DNA of 35,881 bases from DATKSG01 sp035531775 (GTDB taxonomy: Bacteria > Actinomycetota > Acidimicrobiia > Acidimicrobiales > UBA8190). Shown here piece by piece: positions 30,579 to 35,881 of this stretch. The stretch lies in contig DATKSG010000100.1 in the NCBI GenBank assembly GCA_035531775.1, forward strand, positions 1 to 35,881, given 5' to 3'. The first letter of the stretch is position 1. Every line of letters starts with the position of its first letter. The position numbers were made by a program, and so were the translations under genes. The notes beneath the pieces are model-generated. The model saw nothing but the letters and a program-made list of their open reading frames with translations. It had not been told where the DNA came from and did no database searches.

Positions 30579-33329
30579 TCAGGCCACGCGGACAGCTACC
30601 TCCATGGAGCGCGGCACGCCGTCGTGGTCCATGAGTGACATGGAGGTCTGCAGCACCGACGTGAGGGTGGCCGCCGGCATGGGCCGGGCGAAGTAGTAGC
30701 CCTGTGCGATGGAGCAACCGATGGAGCGCAGATGGTCGAGCTGCTCCTTGGTCTCCACGCCCTCGACCACCGTGGTGGTCCCGATGGCGGCTGACAGGTT
30801 GATCACGGCCGACACGATCGCTGACTTCACCGGGTCGATGTCGATCTTCTCCACGAAGCTCTGGTCGACCTTCACCACGTCCACCGGGAAGGTGGCCAGG
30901 TAGCCGAGTGCCGAGTACCCGGTGCCGAAGTCGTCGATGGCCACCTTCACCCCGAGGCTGCGCAGGCGCATGAGGATCTGCGAGGTGCGCTCGGCGTCCT
31001 CCATGGCCAGGCTCTCGGTGATTTCGAGGCACATCTGCGAAGGGTCGACGCCGGTCGACACCAGCACCTCCTCGACCTCCTCGACCAGCCCGGCCTGCTG
31101 GAACTGGCGGGCCGACAAGTTGACGCACACGCTCAGAGCGACGCCGAACCGCTGGCGCCACTCCCGGGCTTGGCGACAGGCACGGTCGAGCACGATCCGG
31201 CCGAGCGGCAAGATGAGTCCGGTGTCCTCGGCCAGGCCGATGAAGTGCGCCGGCGCCAGCAGCCCACGGGTTGGGTGCTGCCAGCGCACCAGGGCCTCTG
31301 CCCCGACGACCTGTCCGTCGACGGTCGAGACCAGTGGCTGGTAGTACACGACGAGCTCGTCGCGCTCGAGAGCGTGGCGCAGGCCAGCTTCGAGGTCGAT
31401 GCGCTCGGCCGAGCGCACACCCATGGCGTCCACGTCGAAGACCTCGTAGTAGCCGCCGCGGCCCTTGGCCTTGGCCTGGTACATGGCCACGTCGGCATCG
31501 TGTAGGACGTCGTCGCGCGACATATCGGGAGAGGTGAGGGCGATGCCGATGCTCACCGTGGCCACCACCTCGTGGCCGTCAGGCAGGGCGATGGGCTCCC
31601 GCATGCGGTCCAGGATGCGCTGGGCGCAGGCCACCGAGTCCTCGGGAGTGGCCACGGCCTCGAGCAGCAAGGTGAACTCGTCCCCGCCGAAGCGGGCCAG
31701 CATGTCGCCCGGGCGCACGGCGGTCTTGAGACGGTCGGCGATGGCGATGAGCAGCTGGTCACCGGCGTGGTGGCCCAGGCTGTCGTTGATGATCTTGAAG
31801 CGGTCGACATCGGCGAAGAGAACGGCGTGGACCTCCTCGCTTCGCTGGGACCGGCGCAGCGCATGGTCCAGGTGGTCGAGGAAGAGCCGGCGGTTGGGCA
31901 GCCCGGTAAGAGCGTCGTGGAAGGCGTGGCGGGCCAGTTGCTCCTCGAACTCCTTGCGCTCGGTGATGTCGCGGAACACGAGCACGGCGCCGGTGGCCGC
32001 GCCGCTGTCCATGATGGGCGACACGGTGAAGGCTACGTGGAAGGTGGTCCCGTCGCCGCGGGTGAAGCGGGTGTCGTAGTTCGTGATGGTGTCGACCTTG
32101 GCCATGGCCCGCAGGGCCGGGGCCAGGATGAAGCTCGGGGCCCGCACTCCGCCGAAGTCGAGGCCCGACTCGAGCTCATGCCCGCGAAGCTCGCGATCGG
32201 CGTGCCACCCCAGCATGTCAGCCGCCGCCGGGTTCATGAAAGTGATCTGCCCGGAACGATCCACGGCGCACACGCCCTCGCCGAGGCTGGACGTAATGGC
32301 CGACAGGCGCTCGCGCTGCTGGCGCCCCTCCTGGTAAAGAGCAGCGTTGGTGAGGGCCGTGGCTCCCACGGCGGCCAGGGCGTCGAGCAGGGCCTGGTCG
32401 GCGTTGTCGAAGGGCTCGGCCCGGCTGCGGCCCGACACGCTCAGCAGAAGCGGGTCATCGGTCAGCGACAACGGGGCGCCGAGCGACCCGTCGGTATCGG
32501 CCCGGTCGGTCAGCTTGGCGTCGTTGCAACGCAGCAGCTCCTTGGCCGAGTGCAAGATGGCGTCGGTCGTCTCGTCGGTCCCCATCGTGCGGTTGATCTC
32601 CAACGTGGCCTCGAACAGCCCCCGGAGACGGGCCCGGTCGTGCCGAGCCTCGAAGTGCCCGGCCAGGACCTGGCGCAAGAACACCAGGGGAACCACGGCC
32701 AGCGGCAGGGCCCAGCCGTAGGAAGCGACCACCAGGGCGGCGGGGATGGCCACGGCGATGCAACCGCCGCTCAGCAGCATCCGCACCTCGATGCCATCGA
32801 AGAGGGCCTTGCGCCACGAAGCTCCGGTGGCGCCGAGGATGCTGGCCATGGCCACGCTGTTCACCACGAAGAAGGCCAGCGCACCAGCTACCGCCGCGGC
32901 GATGTCGCGCGGCGTCAGGTTCGTGCCGCTGTGGCCGAGGGTGCCGAAAACCACCGTGCCCATCCACACGGCGGCCATCATCTGGCCGCAGTTGAACACC
33001 GACTTCACGATGGGACGGCGCCGGAAGGCCTGAGCCAGCACGGTGGCCACGGCCACGGTGGCCACCGCGGCGCTGGCTGGAGCCAGCAGGACCAGGACGA
33101 TGAAGAAACCCTCGTCCACGTGCATGGTCTCGGATTGCTGCTCCCGGTACATCACGAGTGGCCACAGCCAACTCGTCACCCACAGCACGCCGAAGACCGA
33201 CAACACGGCCAGGACCTTGAAGCTCGGGGTGGAGATCTGGGTCAAGCCGTGAGCGGCGAACCCGGACGCGACAAGGCCGGCCATGCCGGCCGCTCCGATC
33301 ACAGCCTTGGCCCGCAGCGGCAAGCTCAC
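30579..33329 (-). CDS. Membrane GAF-PAS-GGDEF-EAL cyclic-di-GMP protein
   Basis: A 916-residue c-di-GMP turnover protein. Residues 1-225 form about seven membrane helices (MASE-like sensor), 230-335 a GAF-like domain, and 340-460 a PAS domain ending in VFRDITERKEFEEQ. The GGDEF domain spans 463-630 with an intact GGDEF (548-552) and an RPGD product-inhibition site (539-542) five residues before it. The EAL domain spans 645-900 with EAL (678-680) and DDFGTGYS (799-806). Both catalytic signatures look complete, so it could synthesise and degrade c-di-GMP. It starts 31 bp after the subtilase stop on the same strand and ends 1 bp from the convergent GH5 gene. Confidence 0.93.
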   Translation of the reverse strand: MSLPLRAKAVIGAAGMAGLVASGFAAHGLTQISTPSFKVLAVLSVFGVLWVTSWLWPLVMYREQQSETMHVDEGFFIVLVLLAPASAAVATVAVATVLAQAFRRRPIVKSVFNCGQMMAAVWMGTVVFGTLGHSGTNLTPRDIAAAVAGALAFFVVNSVAMASILGATGASWRKALFDGIEVRMLLSGGCIAVAIPAALVVASYGWALPLAVVPLVFLRQVLAGHFEARHDRARLRGLFEATLEINRTMGTDETTDAILHSAKELLRCNDAKLTDRADTDGSLGAPLSLTDDPLLLSVSGRSRAEPFDNADQALLDALAAVGATALTNAALYQEGRQQRERLSAITSSLGEGVCAVDRSGQITFMNPAAADMLGWHADRELRGHELESGLDFGGVRAPSFILAPALRAMAKVDTITNYDTRFTRGDGTTFHVAFTVSPIMDSGAATGAVLVFRDITERKEFEEQLARHAFHDALTGLPNRRLFLDHLDHALRRSQRSEEVHAVLFADVDRFKIINDSLGHHAGDQLLIAIADRLKTAVRPGDMLARFGGDEFTLLLEAVATPEDSVACAQRILDRMREPIALPDGHEVVATVSIGIALTSPDMSRDDVLHDADVAMYQAKAKGRGGYYEVFDVDAMGVRSAERIDLEAGLRHALERDELVVYYQPLVSTVDGQVVGAEALVRWQHPTRGLLAPAHFIGLAEDTGLILPLGRIVLDRACRQAREWRQRFGVALSVCVNLSARQFQQAGLVEEVEEVLVSTGVDPSQMCLEITESLAMEDAERTSQILMRLRSLGVKVAIDDFGTGYSALGYLATFPVDVVKVDQSFVEKIDIDPVKSAIVSAVINLSAAIGTTTVVEGVETKEQLDHLRSIGCSIAQGYYFARPMPAATLTSVLQTSMSLMDHDGVPRSMEVAVRVA

Positions 33330-33360
33330 GGCGCGCCGCCCACCTCAGGACTCAAACGCT

Positions 33361-35124
33361 TCAGTTCCACGACGATCCGTTCCAGGACCCGCCGTTCCAG
33401 GCCCCGCCGTTCCAAGCGCCACCGTTCCAAGCGCCACCGTTCCAGGCCGAACCATTCCAAGCCGATCCGTTCCAGGCCGATCCGTTCCAGGCCCCACCGT
33501 TCCACGTGACGGCGTTCCAGGCCGAGCCGTTCCAGGCGCCGCCGTTCCAAGCGCCGCCGTTCCAGGTGAATCCGTTCCAAGCGCCGCCGTTCCAGGCGCC
33601 ACCGTTCCAAGCGCCGCCGTTCCAAGCGCCACCGTTCCAAGCGCCACCCGAGAACGAGCCGCTGAAGTTGGCGCCGTTCCAGGCCGAGCCGGCCCAGCGA
33701 CTCGGCAGCGACACGGTGCTGCCCCACATGGTGGGCTGCGTCGGGGTGGATTGCGACAGGTGGACACTGTTGCCCGACCCGAGGGCTAGGGCGCCGGGAA
33801 GGTTGAGGGCGCCATGGCCGTCCACGAACGGGTTGCCCACCGGCCCGGGCGCAGCGCCGGCCAGCAGCCGGCCCTTCACGTCATTGGGGGAGGCGCCGGG
33901 GATGGACTCGAGCATCAGGGCGGCGGCGCCACTGGTGATCGCCGCGCTGAAGGAGGTGCCGGACCCGACGAAGTTGCCGGTGCCGATGCGAGCCGACGGG
34001 TTCTGCAGGTCGACGGTGGAGCCCGGGGCCCGCAGGCTGATGACCGAACGGCCCGACGCCACCAGGTCGGGCTTGATCCAGCCGTCGGGCGCCGTCGGGC
34101 CGACGCTCGAGAAGGTGGTCATCGTGTCGTCGGAGGTGGAAGCAGTCCCTTGGTCGTCGAGGGCGCCGGCCGTGATGACGAGCGGGTCGTCGCCCGGCGA
34201 GAGGATGGTGCCGTTGAACGGCCCGGCATTGCCCGCCGCCGCCACCACCACCATGCCGGCCTTCCAGGCCGCCTCCACGGCGTGGTCGAGGGGGTTAATC
34301 ACGGTGGAGGTGAGGGGGAGCATCCCGAAGGACAGGTTCATCACGCCGATGTGGTCGACGTTGCGGTTGGCGATTACCCAGTCGATGCCGGCCAGCACGG
34401 TGGCCAGGTCGGTCTGACCGCTCGCCCCGGCCACCTTCACCGATATCAGGCCGGCCCCGGGAGCCTCGCCGGTGTACTGCCCGCCGGAGGAGGCGCCGTT
34501 GCCGGCTATCAGGCCGGCGACGAAGGTGCCGTGGCCGTAGCTGTCCTGGAAGGGGTTGCCCTCACCGGAGAGGTCGACGCCACCCACCAGCCGGCCGGCG
34601 AAGTCGGGGAGGTTGTCGATGCCGGTGTCGACCACGGCCACGTTCACACCCTGGCCGGTGTCACCCTGCGCCCACAGGGCGGTAGCCCCGCTCTCCTGGG
34701 CGAAGACGGCCGCCGGGGCGCGGGTGGGTGCGGTGGTGGTGGCGTCCTGCACGGAGATGGCCACGTCGGGCGTGACGACCACGCCGGGCGTGGAGCCGAG
34801 GGCGGCGGCCTGGGCCGAGGTGAGGGCAGCAGCCACCGACTGGGCGTTGTCGTCGCGCTGGAAGACCTGACCTCCCGCGCTGCCCACATCGGCCAGGGCG
34901 GCCGAGGCGTCGGGAGCACCGGGAGTGGTGACCACGTAGGCGGCGTTGGGCCCGGCCGGCGTGGATGGCGTGTCGGCCCACGAGGAGCTGGCCGGCAGCC
35001 CGACCACAGCGATACCTACGGCGGCAGTGGCCAGCAGCAGCCGGCGGCGCCAGCGGCTAGGGCCGGCGGGACACGACGCGGTGGTGGAGGCCGGCACCCA
35101 CGAACGAGAACCCTCTGTGCTCAT
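33361..35124 (-). CDS. Secreted S8 subtilisin-like protease with AWNGG repeat tail
   Basis: A 587-residue secreted serine protease. ATG 35124 has GGAGG 6-7 bp upstream and starts a long Sec or Tat-like leader (RWRRRLLLATAAVGIAVVGL, cleaved near SWA-DTP). An inhibitor-like propeptide region (about 60-125) precedes the catalytic domain: Asp166 in VVDTGID, His198 in YGHGTFVAG, oxyanion Asn299 in AAGNAGP and Ser391 in GSGTSFSAA, so the triad is complete. The C-terminus is about 19 copies of a five-residue unit (GGAWN with variants GSAWN, GFTWN, AVTWN). This Trp/Asn/Gly-rich tail could fold as a solenoid or bind the cell surface. The longer frame to 35238 has no Shine-Dalgarno. Confidence 0.92.
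   Translation of the reverse strand: MSTEGSRSWVPASTTASCPAGPSRWRRRLLLATAAVGIAVVGLPASSSWADTPSTPAGPNAAYVVTTPGAPDASAALADVGSAGGQVFQRDDNAQSVAAALTSAQAAALGSTPGVVVTPDVAISVQDATTTAPTRAPAAVFAQESGATALWAQGDTGQGVNVAVVDTGIDNLPDFAGRLVGGVDLSGEGNPFQDSYGHGTFVAGLIAGNGASSGGQYTGEAPGAGLISVKVAGASGQTDLATVLAGIDWVIANRNVDHIGVMNLSFGMLPLTSTVINPLDHAVEAAWKAGMVVVAAAGNAGPFNGTILSPGDDPLVITAGALDDQGTASTSDDTMTTFSSVGPTAPDGWIKPDLVASGRSVISLRAPGSTVDLQNPSARIGTGNFVGSGTSFSAAITSGAAALMLESIPGASPNDVKGRLLAGAAPGPVGNPFVDGHGALNLPGALALGSGNSVHLSQSTPTQPTMWGSTVSLPSRWAGSAWNGANFSGSFSGGAWNGGAWNGGAWNGGAWNGGAWNGFTWNGGAWNGGAWNGSAWNAVTWNGGAWNGSAWNGSAWNGSAWNGGAWNGGAWNGGAWNGGSWNGSSWN
33364..33648 (-). repeat. 15-bp tandem repeats encoding the (GGAWN)n protease tail
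   Basis: About 19 units of 15 bp, with plus-strand core CCGTTCCAAGCGCCG and variants, fill this stretch at the 3' end of the subtilase gene. Units differ mainly at third codon positions and at the Gly/Ser and Ala/Ser/Thr positions, so the array is old enough to have drifted but still keeps the WN core in every unit. Confidence 0.9.
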
Positions 35125-35314
35125 GATGCCTCCCTCCGCACGGAGGGGCATCGGCCGCCATCTATCGACAGCTTGAGGGTCAAGCGCCTCTAATTGTTTT
35201 TCATTGGGCGACCGTTGTCCTGTCCCCGCCGGCTCCACGCCCGGCGGGCACAGGGGTCTGGGCAGCGAACTCCCAGATGAGCACCCGAAAAACCAGCCCG
35301 TCGGGGCCGGGCGC

Positions 35315-35881
35315 CTAGTGGATGTTGAAGACAGCCGCCACGATCAGGCCGAGCACCAGCAGCGACCCGGCCCGGCGGGTGTGGACGAAGGCGGCGGCGG
35401 CAAACCACAGGGGCCACACCGGGAAGCCCTCGGGGGGGGCGTCGGGCTTGTCCTGGCCGAAAGCCCTCCACACCGGCACGAGCTTCGAGATGGCGGCCAG
35501 GGCCAGCAGCGCCGGCCACGGCAGGGCCCGCACGGCCACGCAGGCCACCACCGCCAGATAGAAGGCGGCCATCATGGCCCGGGTGGCGGCCCGGGCCCGG
35601 CCCTCGCCCAGCAGCACCGGCAGGGTGTGGATACCGAGGGGCGCGTCGAAGGGCGCCTTGTCGATGTGCTTGCCCATGAGCACCGCCGTGCACAGCAGCC
35701 CGTAGGGGACCGACGCCGCCCAGATCTCCCAGGGCAGGTGCCCGACGGCCGAGAAGTACATCCCGCACACCATGAGCGGGCCCCACACCAGGAAGACGTC
35801 GGGCTCGCCCAGTCCCCGCTTCTTGAGGCGCAGCGGAGGAGCGGTGTAGGCGACCGACAACGCGAACCCCGCCAGGGCGAA
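35315..35881 (-). CDS. UbiA-family prenyltransferase (partial, N-terminus beyond window)
   Basis: The last 188 residues of a membrane prenyltransferase of the UbiA/MenA family, open to the right edge. Visible landmarks are SVAYTAPPLRLKKRGLGEPD (the family's YS-PP-KR-GLGE segment), then KHIDKAPFDAPLGIHTLPVL carrying the second Asp-rich Mg-diphosphate site, and further hydrophobic helices. The first Asp-rich motif (NDxxDxxxD) would lie beyond the window. Such enzymes attach a polyprenyl chain to an aromatic or quinone precursor or make related lipids; which one cannot be told from this half. Confidence 0.8.
   Translation of the reverse strand, partial: FALAGFALSVAYTAPPLRLKKRGLGEPDVFLVWGPLMVCGMYFSAVGHLPWEIWAASVPYGLLCTAVLMGKHIDKAPFDAPLGIHTLPVLLGEGRARAATRAMMAAFYLAVVACVAVRALPWPALLALAAISKLVPVWRAFGQDKPDAPPEGFPVWPLWFAAAAFVHTRRAGSLLVLGLIVAAVFNIH

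Noticed and set aside
31572..33509. Long (645-codon) plus-strand open frame
   Set aside because: It is antisense to the GGDEF-EAL gene and is rich in His/Gly/Gln without any domain pattern.
33364..33648. CRISPR-like array because of regular short repeats
   Set aside because: There are no unique spacers, the period is a constant 15 bp, and it is in frame within a protease gene.
33506..34417. Plus-strand open frame with repeated PFQAPP units
   Set aside because: It is the antisense reading of the (GGAWN)n repeat and catalytic region of the S8 protease, whose triad, signal peptide and ribosome site are all on the minus strand.

Overview
The window is GC-rich DNA from an actinobacterium. It has GTG/TTG starts, 4-bp stop/start overlaps, mycobacterium-like lipid and ketone catabolism genes, and secreted proteins with Sec or Tat signals. 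A decayed fragment of the 'DGxGYWxVxSDxGVFSFG' repeat family at about 8.44-8.54 kb and a subtilase with an AWNGG repeat tail fit Acidimicrobiia best. That assignment is inference, because no rRNA or other phylogenetic marker is present.

Region 1 (1-8.6 kb) is an accessory, scarred region. It holds a CDS tail, an IS3-like transposase C-terminal scrap, two hotdog-fold thioesterases (TesB-like and PaaI-like) and a VOC protein whose last codons are frameshifted. Next come the left end of an IS21-family element and two 42-nt copies of the 3' part of a tRNA-Gly(CCC) gene, at 2309-2350 and 4842-4883. These copies bracket a 2.5-kb segment carrying a complete hipB-hipA module with an AT-rich palindromic operator. 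After the second tRNA scar lie a DUF6933/zinc-ribbon/DUF7713 fusion and a minus-strand operon of two overlapping HNH nucleases. Opposite-strand gene scraps (PIN-domain C-terminus and GYW repeat) abut at about 8435. The region looks like a defence/mobile-element hotspot.

Region 2 (8.6-20.8 kb, all minus strand) is metabolic: a diiron ferritin-like protein; a siroheme sulfite/nitrite reductase with an inverted repeat before its start; an operon of a Cys-rich Rossmann-like protein, an acyl-CoA dehydrogenase and an acetoacetate-decarboxylase-like enzyme behind a near-consensus promoter; and a translationally coupled trio of Baeyer-Villiger-type monooxygenase, tandem-SDR fusion and amidohydrolase-2. 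Upstream is a flavin amine oxidase that has lost its FAD-binding half and is frame-disrupted.

Region 3 (20.9-30.6 kb) holds a Tat-exported small subunit and a GMC oxidoreductase with a four-Cys cluster (plus strand), then a secreted alpha/beta hydrolase and a neutral-ceramidase-like protein with a PKD tail (minus). A CsoR-type regulator with its GC-rich operator is coupled to a permease carrying a metal-binding YHS tail (minus). A secreted GH5 enzyme resembling endoglycoceramidases follows (plus). The ceramidase-like and GH5 genes together suggest extracellular (glyco)sphingolipid breakdown.

Region 4 (30.6-35.9 kb, minus) has a membrane GAF-PAS-GGDEF-EAL c-di-GMP protein, an S8 subtilase with about 19 five-residue WN-type repeats at its C-terminus, and a UbiA-family prenyltransferase cut by the right edge.
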